Origin: Clostridia bacterium
GTDB lineage: Bacteria > Bacillota > Clostridia > Christensenellales > CAG-1252
Assembly: GCA_017615515.1 (NCBI GenBank)
Contig: JAFZZX010000208.1
Location: 1 to 6,130 of the forward strand
DNA length: 6,130 nt
Direction: 5' to 3'
Position 1 is the stretch's first letter. Every line of letters starts with the position of its first letter. The translations under genes were made by a program, and so were the position numbers. The notes below the pieces were generated by a model. That model saw nothing but the letters and a program-made list of their open reading frames with translations. It was not told the origin of the DNA and did no database searches. Positions 1 through 5,925 of this stretch are shown piece by piece.

Positions 1-18
1 AACGAAAGGAGGTGCATT

Positions 19-228
19 ATGGAATTATCCGACATTCAAATTCGGTTGCGTTCCGCAATCAAAGAAAGCGGTATTCCGCAAAAAGAAATCGCAAAAGCGA
101 TCGGCGTCTCCGCGCAAACGGTATCCAAATATATGAAAGAAAACATTTTCCCCGCACTCGACACCCTTGCAAAACTCTGTGCTTTTTTGGACGTCAGTTC
201 CGATTCCATTTTATGTTTAGAAAACTAA
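19..228 (+). CDS. Small XRE-family (Cro/C1-type) helix-turn-helix regulator
   Basis: A 69-residue protein that is almost entirely one Cro/C1-type DNA-binding domain (HTH_3/XRE family). Residues 6-62 form the expected five-helix unit. The helix-turn-helix is at about residues 21-40, with QKEIAKAIGVS leading into the recognition helix around AQTVSKYMK. The C-terminal part (NIFPALDTLAKLCAFLDVSSDSIL) is the typical closing helix pair. There is no extra ligand, peptidase or toxin-antitoxin domain, so it probably acts as a simple cytoplasmic dimeric repressor or activator; its target is unknown. The ATG is fixed by a strong Shine-Dalgarno AGGAGGT at 7-13, 5 nt upstream. The gene is about 42% GC by rough count, against roughly 57-60% in the genes to the right, which may indicate transfer. 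No partner gene is visible, and its promoter lies outside the window. Family confident, function unknown. Confidence 0.9.
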   Translation: MELSDIQIRLRSAIKESGIPQKEIAKAIGVSAQTVSKYMKENIFPALDTLAKLCAFLDVSSDSILCLEN

Positions 229-350
229 TATCACAGAAAGAGAATAGAATTGGGACAAATGCTCCGAGTGAGCGTTTCTTTCCATTCTCAACACAATCAG
301 CGGCTGTGGAGAGTGGTGCAGAGACGAGCGCTGAACAATCAAAGCAATTT
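229..350. other. Non-coding, AT-richer spacer
   Basis: This stretch follows the XRE stop codon and leads up to the copy 1 repeat. I see no supported gene: open frames exist on both strands but none has a ribosome binding site or a recognisable domain. I see no clear intrinsic terminator for the XRE gene. A short imperfect direct repeat (AGAGACGAG at 320-328 and 371-379) links it to the neighbouring element. The segment has no counterpart next to copy 2, so in this window it is not part of the repeated unit. Confidence 0.5.
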
Positions 351-474
351 GCGCCTTCAGAGAAAGCGGTAGAGACGAGGCTCGACAAAAGGCGGCGAAT
401 GAGCGTACTCCTTGTACGTGATTTCGCCGCCTTGCAGTCAGAAACGAAGTATATGCCGCTTTATATGAAGGCGC
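351..474. repeat. Structured repeat element, copy 1 (candidate structured RNA)
   Basis: Outer helix P1 pairs 351-371 with 454-474. It has 9 perfect outer pairs (GCGCCTTCA with TGAAGGCGC), two mismatches (360/465, 362/463), then AAAGCGG with CCGCTTT. An inner hairpin P2 pairs AAGGCGGCGAA (389-399) with TTCGCCGCCTT (423-433). It continues through a TGA/GAT internal loop into GCGTAC/GTACGT with a 5-nt loop (409-413). A conserved palindrome CGAGGCTCG lies at 376-384 and a conserved unpaired stretch at about 434-453. The 108-bp core 360-467 aligns without gaps to 1549-1656 (87/108 identical). P1 starts at the last base of the AEC permease stop codon, between the convergent XRE and AEC genes. The strand is uncertain: G·U pairs slightly favour the + strand, which would be antisense to the permease. 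No T-tract follows it on either strand. Function unknown. Confidence 0.8.
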
Positions 475-1406
475 TATAAAAGCGGGATCATTAGAGCAAG
501 CACGGGAATTGTTACAATACAGGACAACGTGCTTATTAAGACGCTGCACGCCGCCTGCGTCTGCCCTTCGCCCACCAGTTCGGACATATTGAGCACCATA
601 CTCGCCGCAGGACAGCACCCTAAGAGGAAGAAGGTGACCTTGATGTAGGTCGGCAAGGGTATGAAATAGATGATCAAGAAGGAAAGGAGCGGATAGACGA
701 CGTTCTTCAGCGTGGTGGAGAGGTAGATGCGCGGATTCAGGAAGAGATCCCGCGGGGTGACCGTCGCGAGGCGCATACCGAGGATCAGCATACACATCGG
801 CGTCGTCATACGGGCGAGGAGTTCCACGATCGGGGAGATCACGCCCGGCAGTTTGGTCTGCGTGAAAAAGAGCGGAAGCGCGACGAGGAGCGAGACCGTC
901 GTCGGGTTCACGACCATATTGCGGACGCTCATCTTCTTCCTGTCCCAAGAGATGATGCCGACGGCGAGCGACCAGGACAGCAGGTTCAAGCTGACCGAAA
1001 AGACGGTGGAGAAGACCACCGCTTCGGGGTGTCCCGGCAGGACCGCCTCGAGGAGCGGCACGCCGAAAAAGCCGACGTTCGCGAGCGCGGACGCGATCGT
1101 GCAAATGCGGTTGCGAATGTCGTCGAAACGCTTTTTTAAAATCAAAGTCAAGCCAACCATCACGAGGATCTGCATCCCCATGCACAGTCCGAAAAAGATG
1201 CCCATTTGACGGAAAAACTCGGGCGTATAGGTCGCGGCGTTGAAGGAATAAAGAAAGAGCGCGGGCTGACAGACGAAGAGCAGCACGCGGGCGAACGCGC
1301 CGATCGACTCGGGCTTGATCGCCTTGGTCTTCACGAAGAGGAACCCGGGGATCGCGTAGGCGAGCATGATCGCCACGGTGATCAGTGTGGTGGTAAAGTT
1401 CTCCAT
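474..1406 (-). CDS. AEC (auxin efflux carrier) family transporter
   Basis: A 310-residue polytopic membrane protein of the AEC family (PF03547). The family contains plant PIN-like carriers and bacterial permeases, some of which move malate, malonate or other organic acids. About ten membrane segments can be seen, near residues 5-25, 39-55, 69-90, 101-121, 130-153, 169-182, 188-212, 231-248, 255-275 and 284-308. Family hallmarks are NVGFFGVPL at 110-118, TPMCMLILGMRL at 202-213, and CCPAASMVLNMSELVGEGQ at 264-282 followed by a final helix with STLSCIVTIPVL. Length is normal for the family. The ATG at 1406 gives the expected family N-terminus. It has no Shine-Dalgarno sequence and sits 6 nt after a TATAAT, so the mRNA is probably leaderless. 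The substrate cannot be told from sequence. The stop codon (TAG) touches the copy 1 repeat. Confidence 0.93.
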   Translation of the reverse strand: MENFTTTLITVAIMLAYAIPGFLFVKTKAIKPESIGAFARVLLFVCQPALFLYSFNAATYTPEFFRQMGIFFGLCMGMQILVMVGLTLILKKRFDDIRNRICTIASALANVGFFGVPLLEAVLPGHPEAVVFSTVFSVSLNLLSWSLAVGIISWDRKKMSVRNMVVNPTTVSLLVALPLFFTQTKLPGVISPIVELLARMTTPMCMLILGMRLATVTPRDLFLNPRIYLSTTLKNVVYPLLSFLIIYFIPLPTYIKVTFFLLGCCPAASMVLNMSELVGEGQTQAACSVLISTLSCIVTIPVLALMIPLL

Positions 1407-1412
1407 ATCCAG

Positions 1413-1441
1413 ATTATAGCACGCCTACGCATTTGGGTAAA
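1413..1441 (-). promoter_or_regulatory. Extended -10 promoter of the AEC permease gene
   Basis: Read on the minus strand: -35 TTTACC at 1441-1436 (4 of 6 consensus), a 17-nt spacer, then a perfect -10 TATAAT at 1418-1413. It is preceded by TGC, giving an extended -10 (TGnTATAAT). Only 6 nt (CTGGAT) separate the -10 from the ATG, so the predicted transcription start falls on, or next to, the A of the start codon. Sigma-70-type recognition is inferred from the hexamers. Confidence 0.75.
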
Positions 1442-1537
1442 GAAAAAAGCAAAACGAAATCCGTTTATGCGGAAGAAAACTACCCTACGTTCGAAAAATG
1501 AATCTGAAAAGATAAAAACGCCCGAGATCAAAAATAA

Positions 1538-1665
1538 AAGAGGCGGCGCAGAATGCGACAGATACGAGGCTCGTCAAGCGCCGACGAATGAGCGTACTTT
1601 TTGTACGTGATTTCGCCGTCGCACAGACAGAAACAAAGTAGATGCCGTATTATATGCCGCCTCTT
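1538..1665. repeat. Structured repeat element, copy 2 (candidate structured RNA)
   Basis: Second copy of the element. Outer helix P1 pairs AAGAGGCGGC (1538-1547) with GCCGCCTCTT (1656-1665), and further in pairs 1552-1560 with 1643-1651. P2 pairs GCGCCGACGAA (1578-1588) with TTCGCCGTCGC (1612-1622), with the same TGA/GAT internal loop and a GCGTAC/GTACGT apical stem around five Ts. Every helix is in the same register as copy 1 after a constant 1189-base shift. Several pairs differ but remain complementary (C-G to A-T, C-G to G-C, T-A to G-C twice and A-T to T-A in P1; A-T to G-C and A-T to C-G in P2). P1 covers the last two bases of the dipeptidase TAA. Read on the minus strand the closing arm is followed by CTTTTATTTTT, so this copy could also terminate dipeptidase transcription. 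Function otherwise unknown. Confidence 0.8.
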
Positions 1666-2977
1666 AAAATGCGAGTTTCAGAAGTGCCGCGCGATAGATC
1701 TCCGCGCACTTCACGAAGGCGTCCACGCCGATGCTCTCGTCCTTTTGATGGATGCGGCTGTCTTCTCCCGGGAAGACGGGGCCGAAGGCAACGGCATTCG
1801 GGAAGGCGCGGGCATAGGTCGCCCCGCCGATCGAGATCGGAGCGGCATTCTCGCCCGTCACCTCGTTATAAGCGCCCAACAAGGCACCCACCAACTCGGA
1901 ATCGGGCGCGACGTAGAGGGGTAAGTGGCGTCCCTTGACCTCGAGGGTCGCGGCGGGCATCGCCTTTCGGATCGCTTCGAGCACGTCCTCTTCCTTGACC
2001 GTGACGGGATAGCGAATGTCGAGATAGAAGGTCACCTTCGCGCCGTCCGATTCCGCTTTGCCGACGTTCAAACTAAGCGCGCCGCTCTTCTCGTCCGAAA
2101 GAGCGATCCCGAGCCCGCTGCCGTCCGCAGCATGGAAAGCGTCGTATAGATCGGCGAGGAAATCCCCCGACGACTTGACGGCGTAAAGGATCTTCAAGAT
2201 CGCGTTCTCGCCTTTCTCGGGCGTGGAACCGTGCGCGGAAACCCCCGTCGCGGACAGACGGAACCCGTCGTCCGTAAACTTGACCTTGATCCCGCCCTTC
2301 AAGCACTTGGAGAAGGCGGCGTCTGACAGGCTCCTAACTTCCAACGTCGCGCGATCCGCGACCATATTGACCCGCTCTCCGCCCGCGATCGACAAAACGT
2401 CCTCGGGGAGCGGCAAGGTCAGCGCGAGATGACAAACCCCCTTTTCGCAGTTGATAACGGGGAAGTCCGCGTCGGGCGAAAAGCTCATCGCGGGCACCTC
2501 TTCGGTGGCGAGATAGCGCTCGATACATTTCCAACCGCTTTCCTCGTTGAGCCCTGCGATCAATCGAATGCGGCGGCGCGGCGTTTTCCCTTCGTCCAGT
2601 AGGGACTTCAAGGCATACAAAACCGCTACGGCGGGTCCCTTGTCGTCCTCGGCGCCGCGGCCGTAGATCACCCCGTCCGCCACCTCGCCGAGCGGGCTGT
2701 GCGTCCAGTCCTCGCCGAAGGGAACGGTGTCGAGATGGAAGGGTATGCCGAGCAGTTCGCCCTCGCCGATCTCCGCCCAGCCGCAGTAGCCGTCCACGTC
2801 GCGGGTACGCATTCCGAAAGACGCCGCGAGCGAGAGAAAGCGCCCGAGCGCCTCTTTGGCACCTGCGCCGAACGGCGCCGAGGGGGCGGCCGCGCCCTGC
2901 ACGCTGTCCACCGAGATGAGGGATAGGAGCGTATCGATCATTTGGGATTCGTAAGCCTTCATTTTGCTATCTTTCAT
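1664..2977 (-). CDS. M20-family metallodipeptidase (PepV/Sapep-like)
   Basis: A 437-residue cytoplasmic dipeptidase of the M20 metallopeptidase family, closest by motif to PepV/Sapep enzymes, which release N-terminal residues from short peptides with two divalent metals. All expected catalytic positions are present: H81 and D83 in FHLDTVPFGEDW, bridging D111 in GRGAEDDKGP, general base E145 and metal ligand E146 in LNEESGWK, D169 in SFSPDADFPV, H249 in SAHGSTPEKG of the inserted lid domain, and H410 in EDSRIHQKDE. GGATYAR (384-390) matches the family's substrate-binding loop. It is slightly shorter than the usual 460-470 residues. No signal peptide is seen. The ATG at 2977 lacks a Shine-Dalgarno sequence and lies 6 nt after TATAAT, suggesting leaderless translation. 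M6 is an alternative start but also lacks one. The gene is transcribed alone, divergent from the YetF-family gene. Confidence 0.93.
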   Translation of the reverse strand: MKDSKMKAYESQMIDTLLSLISVDSVQGAAAPSAPFGAGAKEALGRFLSLAASFGMRTRDVDGYCGWAEIGEGELLGIPFHLDTVPFGEDWTHSPLGEVADGVIYGRGAEDDKGPAVAVLYALKSLLDEGKTPRRRIRLIAGLNEESGWKCIERYLATEEVPAMSFSPDADFPVINCEKGVCHLALTLPLPEDVLSIAGGERVNMVADRATLEVRSLSDAAFSKCLKGGIKVKFTDDGFRLSATGVSAHGSTPEKGENAILKILYAVKSSGDFLADLYDAFHAADGSGLGIALSDEKSGALSLNVGKAESDGAKVTFYLDIRYPVTVKEEDVLEAIRKAMPAATLEVKGRHLPLYVAPDSELVGALLGAYNEVTGENAAPISIGGATYARAFPNAVAFGPVFPGEDSRIHQKDESIGVDAFVKCAEIYRAALLKLAF

Positions 2978-2983
2978 ACGCTT

Positions 2984-3014
2984 ATTATATGTCCGTCGGG
3001 CGGGGTTTTGTCAA
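2984..3014 (-). promoter_or_regulatory. Promoter of the dipeptidase gene
   Basis: Read on the minus strand: perfect -35 TTGACA at 3014-3009 and perfect -10 TATAAT at 2989-2984. The 19-nt spacer is longer than the optimum of 17. The -10 ends exactly 6 nt before the ATG at 2977, as in the AEC gene, so the transcript would start at about the first base of the start codon. The -35 lies between the arms of a 7-bp inverted repeat (TCGGGCG at 2996-3002, CGCCCGA at 3022-3028), which could be an operator or simply GC-rich chance. Confidence 0.75.
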
Positions 3015-3069
3015 GCGGAGTCGCCCGATCCCTGCGATTCTGCCTTTTCGCGGATTAGGAGCGGGAGCG

Positions 3070-3780
3070 ATGGGCGATACTCCCTTTATGAATCCCGTTC
3101 TGCACGTCGTAGTTTATTCGATCTCAAGTTTTTTGTTTCTATTCGTCGTCACCAAACTAATGGGCAAAAAGCAGATCGCCCAACTCTCCTTTCTCGACTA
3201 TGTGATCGGCATTTCTTTGGGGTCTATCGCTGCCGAAATGGCGACCGATCCCGAACGGCCGTACTACCACTTCTTCATCGCAATGGCGATCTATCTCGTG
3301 CTGGATATTTCGCTGACCCTTCTCGCGCGCAAGGGTGCGCTCCTAAAAAAGATCATTCGCGGCCGCCCCCTGATCCTTATGGAACAAGGCAAGATCAATT
3401 ATCGCAACCTGATGCGCAGCAAACTCGACATCAACGACCTCTTGGCACTCTGCCGCGCAAAAGGCTACTTCGACCTACGCACCGTTGCCTACGTGATCTT
3501 TGAGACGAGCGGCGACGTTTCGATCCTGCCCACCGCCGAAGCCGCCCCCGCAAGGAGCGTCGAGGTGGGCGGCACGCCCTCTTCTCCCGCGCTCAGCAAG
3601 GACGTCGTCGTGGACGGCAATGTCGTGGACGGCGCCCTCGATCAAATCGGAAAGACGCGCGCCTGGCTCTTCGCCCACCTCGGCGTCAAGGACGAGAAGG
3701 ACGTCAAGTCCATCGCCCTCGCGACCTACTACGACGACACGGACGAACTGACGGTGCACGATAAATCCGATCCTTCCTGA
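3070..3780 (+). CDS. YetF/DUF421-family membrane protein
   Basis: A 236-residue protein of the YetF (DUF421) family; its biochemical role is not well defined, and some Bacillus relatives are linked to spore germination. Three N-terminal membrane segments lie at about residues 10-29, 41-57 and 66-87, including the family signature KLMGKKQIAQLSFLDYVIGI and the following SLGSIAAEMATDP. The cytoplasmic C-terminal half carries the expected GRPLILMEQGKI (98-109) and KLDINDLLALCRAKGYFDL (118-136), then a second repeat-like domain ending around LATYYDDTDELTV. I chose ATG 3070 because AGGAG (3057-3061) lies 8 nt upstream. The open frame extends upstream to 2989 but without a ribosome binding site, and it overlaps the divergent promoter. 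A weak + strand promoter (TTGCTA 2964-2969, TATATG 2986-2991) is possible. It converges on potD across a shared terminator. Confidence 0.9.
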   Translation: MGDTPFMNPVLHVVVYSISSFLFLFVVTKLMGKKQIAQLSFLDYVIGISLGSIAAEMATDPERPYYHFFIAMAIYLVLDISLTLLARKGALLKKIIRGRPLILMEQGKINYRNLMRSKLDINDLLALCRAKGYFDLRTVAYVIFETSGDVSILPTAEAAPARSVEVGGTPSSPALSKDVVVDGNVVDGALDQIGKTRAWLFAHLGVKDEKDVKSIALATYYDDTDELTVHDKSDPS

Positions 3781-3786
3781 GGGTGC

Positions 3787-3815
3787 AAAAAGGCGGCGAA
3801 GAGTATCGCCGCCTT
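3787..3815. terminator. Shared intrinsic terminator between YetF-family gene and potD
   Basis: A perfect 10-bp stem, AAGGCGGCGA (3790-3799) with TCGCCGCCTT (3806-3815), closes a 6-nt loop. Read on the minus strand, downstream of potD, the stem runs into an uninterrupted T-tract (3791-3787), a classic Rho-independent terminator. Read on the plus strand, downstream of the YetF-family stop codon at 3780, the stem is followed by GCGCTATTATTTTAG, a poorer U-tract, so termination that way is likely weaker. It lies in the 59-nt gap between the two convergent genes. Confidence 0.9.
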
Positions 3816-3839
3816 GCGCTATTATTTTAGTAAAGAACG

Positions 3840-5048
3840 TTATTGGATAGACGACCACATCGTCGCCACCGCGCTCTTGCCATCGCCAAAGTCCTTCATC
3901 ACGCCGCAACGATTGAGGGTCTCGGCGCTCGGGAACATCGTCTCGATAAACATCGCTCTCCACGCGGGATCGGCATCCTTCAGCATCTCATTCTCGGGAT
4001 CGTTGTAGTCCGCATACAGCGCGTCGTATGCCGCCGCCACGGGGCTGATCGCACCCGCATACTCGCTGTTCGTCACCGCGGTCTCTTCCAAGCAGAGGAA
4101 CTTCAAAAACCAATTCGCCGCGTCGACGTTGACCGCGTATTTGCTGATCACGAAGGCGTCGATATAGACGTTGCCGCCCTCGTCGGGCACGACGTACCAC
4201 AGATTGCGGTTGCCTTCCTGCTCCTCGCCGTTCGCATCTTCGTAATCGTTCATCACGTAGCCCGCGTCGCACGACCACATCAACGCGACCGCGACTTCGC
4301 TCGTGCCCGCCGCCATCTCGAACTTGATGTTGTCCACGTCCCATTCCGCGCCGCCCGCAGACACCGCAAGAAGGGCGTTCTTAGCCGCCGCTACGGTCGA
4401 AACGCTCGTATCTTCGAAGACCGCTTGCACCGCCGCCTTCTTCGCCGCGCCTTCAAGCGCACGGAGCGAGCTGCCCGCATTATAAAGACAAGCCGCAGCG
4501 TAGGCGTCGCGGATCGAGTCCTTCACCGAACGGTGACCCTTGAACTCGTCGCCGAAAAGCGCGTCCCAACTCGTGATCGCCTTATTGGTCTTGCTCCTAT
4601 CGTAAACGAGACCGAGGGTGCCGTACATATAGGGGACGGCATACTCAAGAGTCGGATCGAAGGCGCGGGACGTATCGAGGTACTGCGCCTTAAACAGCCC
4701 GTTCGCCGTGACATCGATCACGTTCTTGTCCACCTTCTGCACGAGGTTCTTGGCGATCAGGTATTCGATCATATAGTCGCTCGGGCAAAGCAGGTCGTAG
4801 TCCGCCTTGTTCTCTTCCACGGCGCGCTGGACCTGCTCCACGGTGTCGAAGGTCTCGATCTCCACCTTGACCGTCTTGCCGGTCTGCTCCTTGTACCAGT
4901 CCTCGAACGCGTCGAAGATCTCCTCGTCGATGTACTCGCCGGGCATATAAAGCTTCAGCTTGTTCTCACGCGGGGTACACGCGAAGGCGGTCGCGGCGAG
5001 CGCCGCAAGCATCACGATGACCAGTAAAATGCCGATGATCCTTTTCAT
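3840..5048 (-). CDS. potD: PotD, spermidine/putrescine-binding lipoprotein of a polyamine ABC transporter
   Basis: A 402-residue extracytoplasmic binding protein that captures polyamines and delivers them to the PotB-PotC channel. Residues 1-23 form a signal peptide (KR followed by a hydrophobic core) ending in AFA-C24. The cysteine suggests a lipid anchor, though phenylalanine at -2 and alanine at -3 make the lipobox imperfect. Family hallmarks of the bilobed fold include YMPGEYIDEEIFDAFEDWY (34-52), YDLLCPSDYMIEYLI (84-98), YAVPYMYGTLGLVYD (136-150), VALMWSCDAGYVM (254-266) and WYVVPDEGGNVYIDAFVISK (284-303). Aromatic and acidic residues in these stretches match those that line the polyamine site in the family. 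The ATG at 5048 has a Shine-Dalgarno AGGAG (5060-5056) 7 nt upstream. It is the last gene of the operon, 40 nt after potC, and ends before a strong terminator. Exact preference for spermidine or putrescine cannot be read from sequence. Confidence 0.94.
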   Translation of the reverse strand: MKRIIGILLVIVMLAALAATAFACTPRENKLKLYMPGEYIDEEIFDAFEDWYKEQTGKTVKVEIETFDTVEQVQRAVEENKADYDLLCPSDYMIEYLIAKNLVQKVDKNVIDVTANGLFKAQYLDTSRAFDPTLEYAVPYMYGTLGLVYDRSKTNKAITSWDALFGDEFKGHRSVKDSIRDAYAAACLYNAGSSLRALEGAAKKAAVQAVFEDTSVSTVAAAKNALLAVSAGGAEWDVDNIKFEMAAGTSEVAVALMWSCDAGYVMNDYEDANGEEQEGNRNLWYVVPDEGGNVYIDAFVISKYAVNVDAANWFLKFLCLEETAVTNSEYAGAISPVAAAYDALYADYNDPENEMLKDADPAWRAMFIETMFPSAETLNRCGVMKDFGDGKSAVATMWSSIQ

Positions 5049-5088
5049 TTCTTTTCTCCTTTTGTTAGTTTGTATTTTCCCTAAGGCG

Positions 5089-5925
5089 TTATGCCTTTTT
5101 TGCTTGTTCTTTCGCCCGTTTGTTCTTCACGACGTTGTAGACGATGAGGGCGGTCAGTACGACCACGAAGATGATCGTGGACAGGGCGCGGATCTCGATC
5201 GGGATCCCCTTCTTGCGAATACCGGAATAGATATAGGTCGAGATCGTGTCGATATTCGCACCGAAACTATTGATATTCGTGACCACGAAGTCGTCGAGGG
5301 ACAAGGTGAACGCGAGCGCGAAGCCCGAGACCATCGCCCCCGCCAGTTGCGGCAACATCACGGTGAATAAGCTCCGCATCGGACCCGCCCCGAGATCCAT
5401 ACTCGCCTCGAGCAGGTTGGGGTTGAGTTGCTTGAGACGCGGCGTCACGGTCAAGATCACGTAGGGGGTGGTGATGACGGTATGCGTGATGATCAGCCAC
5501 CAAATGCTGAAGTTGATCGGCATCTTCACGGCGTCGCGCAGGCAGATCATCAAGAGGAAGAAACCGGTCGCCGTCACGATCTCGGCATTCACCACCGTGA
5601 TCTGCGAGGCGGTCTCCACGGCGGACTTGATCCTCTTTCGCATATAGTGGATGCCCACCGACGCCGTCGTGCCGAAAACGGTGGCGAGCGCGGCGGACGC
5701 CAACCCGATGATCAAGGTATTCTTGAGCGCCGAGAGCATCTTGGTATTCTCAAACAGTTTGCCGTACAGACGGAAAGTGAAGTCCCCGAAGGAGCCGCCC
5801 ACCGACTGTGAGGTGGAGAAGGAATAGACGATGATCATGAGTAGCGGCAGATAGATCGCGACGAGCACCGCAAGCAGGATCACCCAACGCAGGGCGAGAT
5901 ACAATTTGGAAGAAGCCTTGTTCAT
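5089..5925 (-). CDS. potC: PotC, spermidine/putrescine ABC transporter permease
   Basis: A 278-residue inner membrane permease subunit (BPD_transp_1 fold) that forms the polyamine channel with PotB. About six membrane segments are seen, near residues 12-35, 67-91, 108-130, 140-162, 190-212 and 246-266. The cytoplasmic EAA loop, which docks on the ATPase, is LLEASMDLGAGPMRSLFTVMLPQLAGA (with E173, G179 and G181, and LP at 191-192). The stretch SLDDFVVTNINSFG (209-222) is typical of PotC. The C-terminus is lysine-rich and faces the cytoplasm. I chose ATG 5925 because its A is the last base of the potB TGA (TGATG overlap) and AGGAGG (5940-5935) lies 9 nt upstream. A GTG one codon earlier (5928) is a possible alternative. 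The overlap implies translational coupling to potB. Confidence 0.94.
   Translation of the reverse strand: MNKASSKLYLALRWVILLAVLVAIYLPLLMIIVYSFSTSQSVGGSFGDFTFRLYGKLFENTKMLSALKNTLIIGLASAALATVFGTTASVGIHYMRKRIKSAVETASQITVVNAEIVTATGFFLLMICLRDAVKMPINFSIWWLIITHTVITTPYVILTVTPRLKQLNPNLLEASMDLGAGPMRSLFTVMLPQLAGAMVSGFALAFTLSLDDFVVTNINSFGANIDTISTYIYSGIRKKGIPIEIRALSTIIFVVVLTALIVYNVVKNKRAKEQAKKA

Noticed and set aside
318..389. Imperfect direct repeat around AGAGACGAG (318-338 and 369-389)
   Set aside because: Only 9 consecutive bases are identical and about 14 of 21 overall, with no further support. It could be chance.
12..479. A 155-codon + strand frame and a 64-codon minus frame (194-388) covering the XRE gene and copy 1
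   Set aside because: The + frame overlaps the well-supported XRE gene out of frame. In the minus frame, the part homologous to the repeat has a stop codon at the start of the element in both copies, and the differences between copies follow base pairing rather than codon positions.
217..1185. A 322-codon open frame on the minus strand
   Set aside because: It overlaps most of the AEC permease in another frame and runs through the repeat element. It is rich in Arg/His/Pro, has no domain and no ribosome binding site. It is a shadow of a GC-rich gene.
3790..3815. Possible third copy of the repeat at the potD terminator
   Set aside because: It shares the GGCGGCGA/TCGCCGCC stem with copy 1 P2, but lacks the GCGTAC apical stem, the TGA/GAT loop, P1 and the conserved unpaired stretch. 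A GC-rich terminator stem explains the likeness.
3843..5027. A 394-codon open frame on the plus strand opposite potD
   Set aside because: It is the mirror frame of potD, Arg/His-rich with no recognisable domain and no ribosome binding site. potD matches its family along its whole length.
5083..5101. Short hairpin AAGGC-GTTAT-GCCTT followed by six Ts at the potC end
   Set aside because: The stem is only 5 bp and the T-tract is on the plus strand, opposite to operon transcription. It overlaps the potC stop codon and lysine codons, so coding sequence explains it.
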